A DNA stretch of 64,000 nucleotides from Cenococcum geophilum 1.58 (lineage: Eukaryota; Ascomycota; Dothideomycetes; Gloniales; Gloniaceae), in the NCBI GenBank assembly GCA_001692895.1, contig KV748230.1, forward strand, positions 372,001 to 436,000, in the 5' to 3' direction. The position numbers were made by a program, and so were the translations under genes. Shown in pieces: positions 51,101 to 60,899 of the stretch; position 1 is the first letter of the stretch, and each line of letters opens with the position of its first letter. The notes beneath the pieces are model-generated. The model worked only from the letters and a program-made list of their open reading frames with translations, was not told the DNA's origin and searched no databases.

Positions 51101-52090
51101 AATTCCCTATTATAAAAATATTAATACTAAAAAGGCGGCCTAACTATATATCTATTACGTCTACCAAATTTACGGACTACTAGATACTATTATATCTAAC
51201 TATAAGCTGCAGTTTATATTAGCCTTTTAGAATAAGTTTACCTAGATCCTAGGTATTAAGCTAAAGCTTTCTATAGCATACTACCCCCAGATAAACGGTT
51301 AAACGGAGATTATAAATTAATACTTAGACTAGAGACTCTGGCCTTTTATTAACTACTTCTAGGATAACTAGGCTAAACTATTACCCTTAATAGACTACGC
51401 CCAAGCGACCCTACACTACAACTCTACCGGATTTGCCCCTATTTAACTAGAAATGGGCTACCTACCCTATATAAGCTTTAACTGGGAAAGACTAGAAGGG
51501 CCCTAGACTGTACGCGAAAAACTATCTTATAAGGAAGCCCAGCAGTACGCTAAGCGCTTAAAAGAAGCTTAGAAAGTAGCCTATATAAACCTAAAAAAGG
51601 CCTAGAAATTAATAGAATAGCAGGCGAATAAGTATAGGCGCGAGCCTAACTTTACTATAGGCAATATAGTCTAGGTTATAATAAAGAACTAAAAGATAGA
51701 ACGGCCTAGCCGTAAGCTAGACTATAAGATGGTAGGACCGTATAAGATTCTTAATAAAGTAGGCAACTTATATAAGGTTAAACTCCCAAACTTAATTAAA
51801 GTTCACCCTATCTTCTTACTAGATAAGCTATAGAAAGCTATAAATAACCTACTACCCGAACAAAAGAATAAACCTCCCCTGCTAATTTAAGTTAATAGCG
51901 ATAATAAATAGGAAATTAAAGAAATACTAGCCTATAAACTTATAAAGGGAACGTTAAAGTATTATATTAGTTGGAAAGGATATAACCTAGACCCTACTTA
52001 GTACCCTATATAGAACTTTATAGGTAGTCCCTATAAGCTTTAAAAGTTTTATAGCTGTTACCCTAATAAACCTAGACCGCTAAAGTACCT
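48180..52090 (+). pseudogene. pol region of element C: protease to chromodomain (fossil)
   Basis: RT, RNase H and integrase are legible in order. The chromodomain near 51935-52050 reads YYISWKGYN with the aromatic positions of the family. Heavily broken. Confidence 0.82.
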
Positions 52091-52201
52091 AGATAAGTGG
52101 ATAGAATGCTAGTATAACAAAGATAATAAGCTACTAGAAGAATATAAGGATAAAAATACCCTAGAAATTTCTTAGTTATATAAGGTGTTAAGATATCTAG
52201 G

Positions 52202-52224
52202 AACTTTAACCGGCGGTTAAAGTT
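52202..52224 (+). repeat. Palindromic module, copy 4 (3' UTR of element C)
   Basis: Reverse complement of the core at 11345, with flanks GATATCTAGG on the left and ATCTAATTAGTTAGATTC on the right. It lies between the chromodomain end and the polypurine tract. Relative to pol it has the same orientation as in D and E. Confidence 0.9.
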
Positions 52225-52301
52225 ATCTAATTAGTTAGATTCTCTTGCCAAGACTTTTAGTAACAAAGCCTAAGGGTAGGCTTTTTTAGAGGGGGGGGTA
52301 A

Positions 52302-52547
52302 TGTTACGGTATTGGCAGAACTTAGCAGAACTTGGCAGAACTTGGCAGAACTTTACACCGGCAAGTTGCCACAGATTGCCGCATATTGCGGTCACGTAAC
52401 GCGAAGATCTATAAAACATCGAACGGCGCTACTCTTCTTCTCCTTCCCTTTTCCTAGCTTTAGATTCTCGTTTATAGACAATCCAATCGTACAGGCTTGC
52501 GCGTCCCTTTTGCCGTGCCCATGCCTCGATTGACTGAGTCGCTAACA
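52302..52547 (+). repeat. 3' LTR of element C
   Basis: 246 bp, starts TGTTACGGTATTGGCAGAAC and ends CGCTAACA. It is longer than the 5' LTR by extra GGCAGAACTT units at 52313-52352. Confidence 0.88.
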
Positions 52548-53219
52548 ACTTCTGCTTATAACAAAAGGTGGTAAATAAAAGCTTAAGGTTGTTTTAATTA
52601 ATAGTTACCTTATATAGCTTTATCTAGGGTTGTTTAAGAATTACTAGATAACTTAGGGTGATAACAAAAAGCCTAATTAGTTCTTTATGGTTTAGGTATT
52701 AGAGTCTTAGGTATACTATATAGGTAATTCAGCCTAAGACCGTGCGTTTGCTATTAAATCTAAATACGTTAATATACCAGTTTAGGGGGGTTAGAGTTAA
52801 ACTATTATCTTATATAAAGATCTTATTAATAAATCCTATGCTACTAGCTCCTATATTAATTAGAACTTAAGTATTAGCCTATTAATTATTCTGCCAAAGA
52901 CAATAGTTAATGGTTATACTATAATCCTAAGAATTAGAGTTCGTAATATCTAAAGCATCTAATAAGATCCTAAGGCAGAGCCGTCCTGGAGAGCGACTTA
53001 ACTCTAAAACATGCCTTTTAGTAGTAAGCGGGAAGGGGTTCCTATAGAACGTTAGTTATAGCTTTACCCTTATAAGTAGTACTTACTAAATACGGGGCTA
53101 GAACTAGGTAAAGATCGGGGACGGTAACCAGAAGGTCGATACGGTAAACGGTTGCTAGTATTAGCCTTTTATAAATCGTGTTTAGGCATAGGAACAGAGT
53201 AGTAGTTAACGCAACGTAG
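52548..53219 (-). mobile_element. Truncated second copy of gypsy B (leader and protease side), broken
   Basis: 52550-53030 matches 15280-15760 of element B closely. The remaining 190 bp to the LTR have no counterpart in B and may be leader. It is cut at 52547 by element C. The piece cannot be the missing end of B itself, because the shared segment is present in both. Confidence 0.75.
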
Positions 53220-53609
53220 TGTTACGGAGTAAGTATAAGCGGCGATAATATATAGTAATGTAGATATTATTAAGCTATATATATAAACTGTATAAGGAGG
53301 TTAAGACGTTACGTAAAGAAAGAAGGTAGGAAAATAGGAAGAAAGGGTATATATTATAGACTTAGTTACTTAGTTAATATATATATAGAGCAGAATAGGA
53401 TTTAGGTAGTAGTCCTAGCAGAACTTAATAGGATTTAGTAAAACTTAGTAGAACTTAGTAGAATATAGTAGAATATAGCAAAATACAGTAGGTTGTCGTT
53501 AGATTGCCGTAGATTGCTATTAAATTGCCATCTTATAATCGGTCTTTAGTTGCTAAGTTAGTAGAAATAGGTAGACGTATATAAGGTATTATAGGGGTGT
53601 CCCATAACA
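53220..53609 (-). repeat. B-type LTR (5' LTR of the truncated second copy)
   Basis: 390 bp, TGTTACGGAGTAAG to CCCATAACA; matches 4177-4512 plus 11764-11775. It has more units of the TAGTAGAACT array (53405-53480) than the other copy. Confidence 0.85.
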
Positions 53610-54635
53610 TATAGACAGTAGCGGCGCTAAAAGAGCTTAATAAAAATTAAAGCTATTAGCTCTAGAGGCGGGAATTAAAAAGGAGGCTAAGACTATTTAT
53701 ATATTACTATAGAATGGAAACTCGCCTATTGGAAAGGCTGTAGTTAACTATATTAATTATTAGTTTAAGATATAGAGAAATAAAGTAATAAGTAGGCTGG
53801 ACTTGCATATATATTAGCGCTAAGGGGATAGTAGAAATGCCTTAATATAACTATATTAGAGACTAGCAGTAAATAGAGAAGGAGGCGTAGCGTTAGGAGA
53901 AAGAGAAGATAGAGGATAAGAGGAAAAGCAGTAAGAGAAATGGCCTTTTATAGTTAAGGTTAAGGGGCAGTCTTAGCTTGGCCGAGGTTAATAAGCGAGG
54001 GCGCCTTGCTTATAAAGGAAGCCTCTATTTCCTAATGCAGTTTCCTATATAATAAAATAACTAGATTAATATTACTGCTATCTATAGCGTTAATTAATTT
54101 TTAGAATTCTTAGAATTTTTTTAAAGAGCAGAAATGTTGCCTATATAATGGATTACGTAACCTCTAAGAATATATAGATAATTATAGTAATTCCTAACTA
54201 AGAACCTTCTTTTTAGCCTTATAGCCTTACTTAGTTACCCCAGCGGCTATATAAGGTGTTTTATATGCATCTAATAAAGCCCTCTATAAGTAGGCTTAGC
54301 TATACCTCTAATATTAATAAGATCGGTAAGGGGTGGTCGATTTCTTTGGTTTTTTCTCCCTAATTAATTTCTAATTCCCCTTCTGCGCAACTATACTAAC
54401 TAATTCTATTACGTAATGCTACTTAGGACCATATATTAGTAGCCATAACTTCTTTATACTATAGTTAAGATTTTATATATACCGTACTTAGAGCTATTTA
54501 TAATACCTATTACCTATAAATCTACTAATTTATAAATTAAAAATTAAACGTAGTTAAAGCTGTTAGTAGGGGTTATTAATCGCGCTCCCTATAATAAAAT
54601 TTTGGATCTTAGTAATCCAAAGTCTAAATTATTAA
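53610..54635. other. RIP-degraded DNA, nothing firmly recognised
   Basis: At 53870-53940 a plus frame is rich in Lys, Arg and Glu (EKEKIEDKRKSSKRN), like the basic C-terminus of a DNA-binding transposase, but no catalytic motif lies upstream. The rest is AT-rich without motifs. Confidence 0.35.
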
Positions 54636-54696
54636 ATATTTAAGGCGTCTCTACCACTATAATAGCTACTATAGTAATAGAGACACCCTATATTTT
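54636..54696. repeat. Imperfect palindrome, dispersed copy 2
   Basis: AAGGCGTCTCTACCACTATA faces AGTAATAGAGACACCCTATA across a short centre. It is the same palindrome as at 45309-45370, with transition differences. Confidence 0.65.
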
Positions 54697-54765
54697 AGTA
54701 AATAATTAAGCCATCTTATATAAGAATCTCGTGCTATTAGTACTTACCAAATTACGTACTTATAG

Positions 54766-55222
54766 GGCCTCCTCCTCTATACCTTCCTCTCTTTTTTCTT
54801 CTTCCTTATAAAAGCTAAAAGTGCTTTAATACTTCTCCCTAGTTCCTACTAAGGGATCTATTAGTTAACGTAGCGATATAGATAGCATTAGACGAGGAAA
54901 CAGGCGAGAGAAAAGATAAAAAGGACGGAGGAGCCTCTAGTAGGTATTAGTTAAGTAATATTAATAGCTATATTATAGCTACCTAATCTCCTATACTTGC
55001 AGGCCTCCTCCTATCTATAAATACTCCCTCTTTTATACCTTTCTCTTTTCTTTTCTTCTTCTTTATAAGAGCTAGAGGTGCTCTAATACTCCTTAGTCTC
55101 TACTAAGGGATTTATTAGTTAACGCGGTAATATAGACAGTACTAGATAAGGAGATAGATAAGAAAGAAAATAGAAAGGACAGAGGAGCCTTTAGTAGGTA
55201 TTAGTCGAGTAACGTTAACGGC
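54766..55222 (+). repeat. Two tandem 0.2-kb direct repeats
   Basis: Unit 1 (54766-54968) and unit 2 (55002-55222) both run from GGCCTCCTCCT through CTACTAAGGGAT and TTAGTTAACG to GTAGGTATTAG. Start-to-start distance is 236 bp. Each unit begins GGCCTCCTC and has GGAGGAGCCT or similar near its end, a weak inverted relation that suggests a small non-autonomous element. Differences are mostly transitions. Confidence 0.7.
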
Positions 55223-56060
55223 TGATTTTCGTTGCCCACAGATTACGTCACGTGACGACATTTAGGAACCTAAATATATACTCCGTCCTATACTTATACC
55301 ACTACTAAGTATTTTAATTTTTATACTTAGAGCTGCTTATAATAGGCATTTCTAAAAGATCTACCGGTTTAAAGCTCTATAATTAAACGTTGTTAACATT
55401 TTATATAGAGGTCGTCGATTAAGCTCCTAGGATATAATTTTTAAAGTTTAATACTATACCAATATTATAACCTTCTTACAGTGGCCGAGCCACCCTAAAT
55501 CTCCTCCCCCTTTTCCCCTCCCTCCCTTCCCCCCCATTACTTAGCGCTAAGCTATTACGTTATCGCCGAGCTATCGCGTCGTTATATATCTGAACTGTAT
55601 TTAGTATATAAAGCTTTAAATTAGAATTACAATTTACTATATTAGATCCTACGTAGAGGGCTCTAGTAGTTAATAAATAAAGCGCTAAAAGGTAAAGCCA
55701 AATAAAGCTCCGGCAGAGCCTCTTACCTATCGCGAAGTTTAGTAAAACTTAGATCAGGAGCCTCTGCCGGGGTAGGCTTCTGCGCAAACCAGAACTAAGA
55801 ATCTATTGCTAGCAGCGTGGTTTTCAATAAGTGAATATTCAGCCAATAAAATATCGGCAAATGCCAATATTTGCAACACTTTTAATAAAATAGCTCTAAT
55901 AGTGATGTATTTATTTTAAAAATAAAAGATTATATTAAGAATTGGCATATATTAGCAAGTTTTCGAATTAAATTACGTGATTAGTTGTTACATGATTGCG
56001 CGCCTTCCTCGTATAGTATTTTAATATTAATTCTAAACGTCACTCTACCTCACCTCACCT
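55223..56060. other. Low-feature DNA before the CAG repeat
   Basis: Contains the 12-bp palindrome CGTCACGTGACG near 55245-55258, a pyrimidine-rich run at 55500-55535 and mixed mutated and unmutated stretches. No gene was recognised. It may include the upstream region of the gene remnant at 56159. Confidence 0.4.
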
Positions 56061-56158
56061 CAGCAGCAGTAGCAGCAGTAGCAGCAGTAGCAGCAGTAGC
56101 AGCAGTAGCAGTAACAGTAATAACAACAACAACAACAATAGTAGCAGCAGCAGCAACA
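56061..56158 (+). repeat. CAG/CAA trinucleotide microsatellite
   Basis: About 98 bp of CAGCAGTAG, CAACAACAA and CAGCAG units, ending directly before an ATG at 56159. CAG units here have survived beside TAG variants that look like RIP or repeat drift. Confidence 0.92.
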
Positions 56159-56830
56159 ATGTGAGTACATTCTCCGGACAGCTCGTACGAAGCTAGCGCC
56201 CTTTATAGCTTTATAGGTTTACTATAGCTTTAGAGCAGCTTATACCCTAGCTTTAGAAGTTCGTATAAAGCTAACTTTAACTTAGAGCTCTCGTTCTCTA
56301 TAACGCCGCTATTACTACCACTAATGCCGCCGGTGCCAATATTAATCCCGTCCTTATAGTAGGACAGCAGCAGCTAGCTCCCTACTACTATAGTTTATAA
56401 ACTTAGGCGTTACTAGCCCTTTTAGGGTAGGATATGGAGTTTATATAAGGCGCAATCTCCCCTTATTAAATAGCAACGCACTAGCCTTTGTACATTAACG
56501 CCATCCTTATATAATCTTAGGGTAGGGTAATAGGTAACCCATACGCTATATGCCTCAGCGCTTACCTAGGCTATCGCCCTTTCCTATTATATTATTAGGT
56601 ACTTAGGCACTTTAGCGGAGCATATAGGAATTATAAGTAGCGTAACTACGTAGCTTACTACTCCATACGAGATAAGGATAGAGGTAGTAATGGCAAACCT
56701 CTATACTTACTATAGGTAGGGGCTAGCAGTACTAGTAGTAATAGCACGGTAGCGGCGCCGTTATTAATTAAGGATAAGGAGGAAGACTAGCTAGGGGGTA
56801 ACCCCTAGAATACTATTATTCTGGCTTAGG
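56159..56830 (+). pseudogene. Cysteine-rich gene remnant, DUF3716-like
   Basis: ATG at 56159 runs straight into GTGAGTA, a good fungal 5' splice site, so a tiny first exon is possible. Downstream a frame keeps the pattern NPYAICLSAYLGYRPF, then VLRHFSGAYRNYK and AYYSIRDKDRG (about 56540-56690). With the Tyr codons taken as RIP-changed Cys, this fits the fungal DUF3716 pattern, in which GPF...C and GACxNCxW...CS cysteines probably bind a metal. Function of that family is unknown. In-frame TAG stops make it dead. It could be a host gene or cargo of an old element. The family call is by memory of the motif. Confidence 0.45.
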
Positions 56831-58752
56831 TATATATAAGCTTTTATTTAATATATTAATAACCTATATATACCTAGCTAGTTAGGGGTATCGCTAGCAC
56901 TTATATATAATCTATAGCTTAACGTGCCGTATAAGCTTAGTAGTCGTCTTATATAACAAAACTAAAATAGATTAATATGTAGATAGATCCTTAAATTTAG
57001 AGCTTTATATAAGGAATAAGTTAAGTTTTCTTAACTAAGAGTTTAGTTCAGTACTACTATTTTATACACTCTACGTATTTAAGAATCTTAACACCTATTT
57101 ACATTCTCTCCTATAAGATTATATAACGTACTCCTAAAAAGGTTTATTTAGGTTCATTGCTTATTACTAGAATTAATAAAATAGTAATTGCTAGTAGCGA
57201 TAGTTGTGGCTATCGTACGCGCTATTGCTTTTAGCACTACTATTAAAGGGCAGAAAGCTTTCTAATATAACTTAGAGGATCACTAATATAGTTATCGTAC
57301 TTATCTTAGCTCTAAGGTTAAATAAACTTATTAAAATCCTTAACAATCCATTTATATAAATTAAGTTCTTATTTAGGCCTAGCTTGCCTATATAGCAACC
57401 TAGATAGCTAAAGAGTAGTAAGACTCTTAGGCCTAAAAGCTTGCGATTGGTAATTCTCCTAGAGTTATTTAACCTTTTTAAGTGTAGCTTTCTACCACTT
57501 CTTTTCCTAATTTGCTTAGATATACTATATATAACGTTTAAAATAAAAGATAATTACTATAGTATATAATGGGGATTTATCTAACTTAAGGTAGTATTTA
57601 TTAAACACGTTCTATCTAATTTAAATCCTAGAATAAAAGAAGCTATTCTTTTTATAACGTTCCTATTATATAATATTAGAAGAGCTTTTAAAAGTAAGAG
57701 AAAAAGATTCCTTATAAGACTCTACTTAAAATGCCTTACAAGAATATCTATTAAAAAGAGAACGTTTAAAATTATTACGTTATAGCCCTAAGTTTCTAAT
57801 ATAACCCTCTTAAATATCTAAAGGCAATTATACGTTATATAAAGCGTAGTCCAATCCTATAAAGTAAGGAAATCTTCGCCTAAGGTCTTAGTATGCTTCT
57901 TTGTATAAAGGTTAATTATTAACTTAAGTTCTAAGGCCACCTAAAGCATTTAGTGCTAGCTATTTTACCTTATATAATTATCTAATAGAATTTATCTTTA
58001 AGCAAGAGTAATAAAGTCTCTTATATAACCTAGTAGGCTCTAGGTGTATATAATAATATTATAAAGTTTGCTAAGTATACTAAGGGTTTAAAATTGGTTT
58101 CTCCTAGAGTCTAGGTTAACTTTAATTCCTTTCTTATCTTTAATATTATATAATAAAAGCTTATCTTCTTAAACTAAGCCTTAGAAGAGGAAGGCCTTAA
58201 CAGTAAAGTAGATAATATAGCCATTGCATTAAATTCGTTAGTATAGAGATTTCCACTCTATATTATAATCTTCCTAAAGATATTTTTAGATCGTACGATA
58301 TAAGACATTATTTATAGATATATTATCGGCGACAATAGTACTAAGTCTTTACACGATACCGTAGTCCTAAAGTATTAAAAGCAGCGTTTAGAACTAGTCC
58401 TCTCTACTATATAATAGTATCGTACGAAGTATAAAAAGGCCTCTTTATAGTCTTTTATTTTAATTAATAAAGTATATACAGACGCTAAGTAGAAGATGTC
58501 TATTTAGGGACGTCTAGATATCTAGTAAAAGTTAAACCTTAGATATTACTAATTAAAGCTTCTTTTATATGACGTCCTTCTGCATTATAAATATATCCTA
58601 GACTATTTTATTAACTATAGAATAAGTCGTTATAATATAACCCTTAACCTCTAGATTAAGGACCTAATAGAACGCGTAGAACTCTGGCCATTTAATAATT
58701 TAAAATAATAGCCTTTATACGGTTATTAATAAAACAAGTACTATAGTAATAG
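56831..58752. other. RIP-degraded DNA with an unrecognised coding remnant
   Basis: On the plus strand about 58190-58735 reads as one long frame with RIP-type stops only (for example DNIAIALNSLV, DNSTKSLHDTVVLKY, SFILINKVYTDAK, IKDLIERVELWPFN). It looks like former protein-coding DNA. I could not match it to any transposase, recombinase or host family. No terminal repeats or target duplications were found around it. Confidence 0.4.
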
Positions 58753-58987
58753 TGTGGTAGGGTAAAATGGGCCACTACTTAGTGCCTTGGCATTTTCCTA
58801 TATATATTGAGCCTTCGGCTTCTCTCCTTCTCTCCATCACGACCGACCGGAATACATTCTTTCCTTTCTTCTTACTGACTGCTTTCCTACTGATTGATTA
58901 CGACTGACGACCGACCGACAGACAGACCGACCGACAGACAGACAGCACTGTGACTTTCCTATCTGAGAGTGGTCGTACCTTCCCACA
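58753..58987 (+). repeat. Probable 5' LTR of element I
   Basis: Starts TGTGGTAGGGT and ends ACCTTCCCACA, imperfect inverted ends in TG...CA form. A TATATATATTGAG box at about 58799-58811 and a pyrimidine-rich stretch downstream fit an LTR promoter. The second LTR is not in the window, so the limits are inferred. Confidence 0.6.
58893..58946 (+). repeat. GACC/GACA tetranucleotide microsatellite in the LTR
   Basis: About 50 bp of GACCGACC and GACAGACA units, an unusual low-complexity tract inside the LTR of element I. Confidence 0.85.
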
Positions 58988-59636
58988 TATTTTATGGCAT
59001 TCCACGTGGGGACGACGGCAAGCTCTTTGGATTAGAAGTCTGGCATTTCACACACAACTATATATATAGGAGACACGCAGGAATATACTACGACTATAGA
59101 AGAACAACCAGCTGTAGAGGAACGGATAGCTGCAGAAGAACGACCAGCTAGATAGACGAGACGAAAGCAGAGAACTAGGTAGTGTCGGACAGTAAGGGGA
59201 ACCAGGTAGTCCCTAAACAGAAAGACAGTGGAAAAGACGGACATTAGACTTGACGCATAGGCCAAAGAGTGGCAACAAGAGTGGCAAAAGAGTGTCTCGG
59301 AAAGTTACGTATAAGGACGTTAAGCGAACCAACGAGCCAATAGGGGGGTTTCGATAAACCGTTAAAAGGTATCTGTTGGAAGGTAATTCAACTTAAACCG
59401 AACGATCTGCTAGCGATCTACACGCACTAGCACTATATAGTTAGTAAGGTCTTCTAACAGAGTTAATTCTTAGCAAACTATAGAAGTTCCGTTAAAAATA
59501 TTTAACGGAACTTTGAGCGTATATAACACTTTATTTACCACATTAATTACCCTTATATTTTCTACAGTTTATTATTACCGCTATACCTTCTAACAGTATC
59601 CGTAAGGTAGGCCGAACAGTTAATTTAGTAGAGCAA

Positions 59637-60704
59637 ATGTGACGTAAAGCTGGTGCCGTTTATACCCCGCCCGACCGAGCAAACCAACCTCTTAATACCG
59701 CCCAATGAGCTCGCGATAAGGTTAAGTAAGCAGAGCGTTATCTAGAAGCTTCTAAATAGCTATCTAAACAGCTATCTAAACAGCCGCACTGTACTAGATA
59801 GGGTCCTAATAAACCAGAGTTAAGTGGTAATAAGGATAGCCATAGGCGGAGGAAGAAGACTTATATAAAATTAGTTAAAAAGAAGGCACTAGTTAAGCTA
59901 ACAGCCAATATCTGCTATACAGACTTAAATTGTTATAAAAAGGACGAGTTTTGGAAGATTTTAATACGTAAGCGACAATTAGCTAGAGGTCCTAATTATA
60001 ATTAGAATATAGTAAAGAGTTTCTTTTATAAAGAGATAAGGGAGCGAAGAACGGAAGTGGTAGAAGACAACACTTCTAGTAAAGAGATCCGGCAAAGCGA
60101 TTACTACTCCCATCTTAATATCCTTATTAAACGTAATAATATTATATCTAAACCTTTTAAAAGGCGTACCTAAACGCTTAAGTAGCTAGCTGCAAAGGAA
60201 CAAATAAGGGCTAATCTTCATTGGCACTTAGGGGAGAAGCGTTATATAGATGAGGTTTTTAACGGCGATAAGGATAAAGATACTGCTAGTCAGTATATAG
60301 ATACCGAAGGGGGTAAGGGTGGTACTAAGGAAGGCTCTACTTCTTCCGCTTAAAGCTAGAAGTACTAGTGAACTAGTTAAATATTGGCTTATAGTATATA
60401 AGATCTAGCTACTGCCAGTAAGCGCTTAGCTAAAACTCTTACGGCCGCCTTTAGGGAGCCTCGTGCGGTAGCTGCTTAACTACCTATAGAATCTATTACC
60501 CGCGATAAACTTAACAAAAAGCTTTACTAGCTAGATAATATAAATTAGCAGCGCTTAGAAGCCATAGAAAGAAGGTAAGAGGAGCGGCAGAGCGAGCTTG
60601 TGCGTATACTTAGTTCTCTGCTTACTAGGGGCGCGAGAAGGGAAGGTAGTAAGCAGTAAGGTAGTAAGGAAGGTGGTAAGGAAGTTAATAAGGGCGAGGT
60701 TTAA
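59637..60704 (+). pseudogene. Harbinger accessory (second) protein of transposon H
   Basis: A single frame of 356 codons from ATG at 59637 to TAA at 60702-60704 with no frameshift. The internal stops are TAG, TGA or TAA, most at positions where Gln or Trp would fit (the second codon is TGA, probably once Trp). N-terminal part polar; middle (about 59850-60120) rich in basic and aromatic residues (KKTYIKLVKKK, CYKKDEFWKILIRKR), a plausible DNA-binding region; C-terminal third reads like a coiled coil (RLEAIERR, SELVRILSSLLTRG), then a Gly/Lys/Glu tail. In Harbinger elements the second gene is usually a Myb/SANT- or MADF-like DNA-binding partner needed for transposition. No such domain can be affirmed here; the assignment rests on the context. 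Confidence 0.6.
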
Positions 60705-60899
60705 ACGTCACGATATATAACGTAGTTATTCTCTACAGCAGATAGAGAATAAGAGGAAAATCTTAGTATATATACTAGTAAAATAGGCCTTATTTGCCTC
60801 TTTATCTCTAGCCTATAATAGAGAATAGAAATAAGCTTAATTTAACCTCTACTCTTTCTGCCCTTTATTACTCCTTATTCTTACTAAATAAATACATAC

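Larger units (their letters stand above)
46556..52547 (+). mobile_element. Ty3/gypsy chromovirus C, complete in outline, broken
   Basis: About 6.0 kb with LTRs at 46556-46771 and 52302-52547. Plus strand: gag from ATG at about 46980, protease about 48180-48480, RT about 49260-49900 (catalytic-loop region near 49680), RNase H about 50080-50440, integrase about 50840-51440, chromodomain about 51935-52050, palindromic module 52202-52224, polypurine tract at 52286-52299. No target duplication: AAGGG lies before it and ACTTC after it, and the two flanks belong to different elements. Dozens of breaks. Confidence 0.9.

Noticed and set aside
46558-52533. Frames inside both LTRs of element C as possible small genes
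   Set aside because: They lie within LTRs and on opposite strands in the two copies, with no conservation as protein.
55245-55258. CGTCACGTGACG as a regulatory E-box
   Set aside because: A single 12-bp palindrome with no intact gene nearby; function cannot be supported.
56831-58752. Starship captain (DUF3435 tyrosine recombinase) as the source of the coding remnant
   Set aside because: I looked for the conserved Arg, His and Tyr context of these recombinases and could not find it; direct repeats and cargo structure are also absent.
59032-59265. 77-codon minus frame and overlapping 60-codon plus frame
   Set aside because: They overlap each other in the leader/gag start of element I and have no domain.
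59342-59350. TAGGGGGG at the end of transposon H as telomere-like sequence
   Set aside because: It occurs once at each end as part of an inverted repeat and is not a tandem TTAGGG array.
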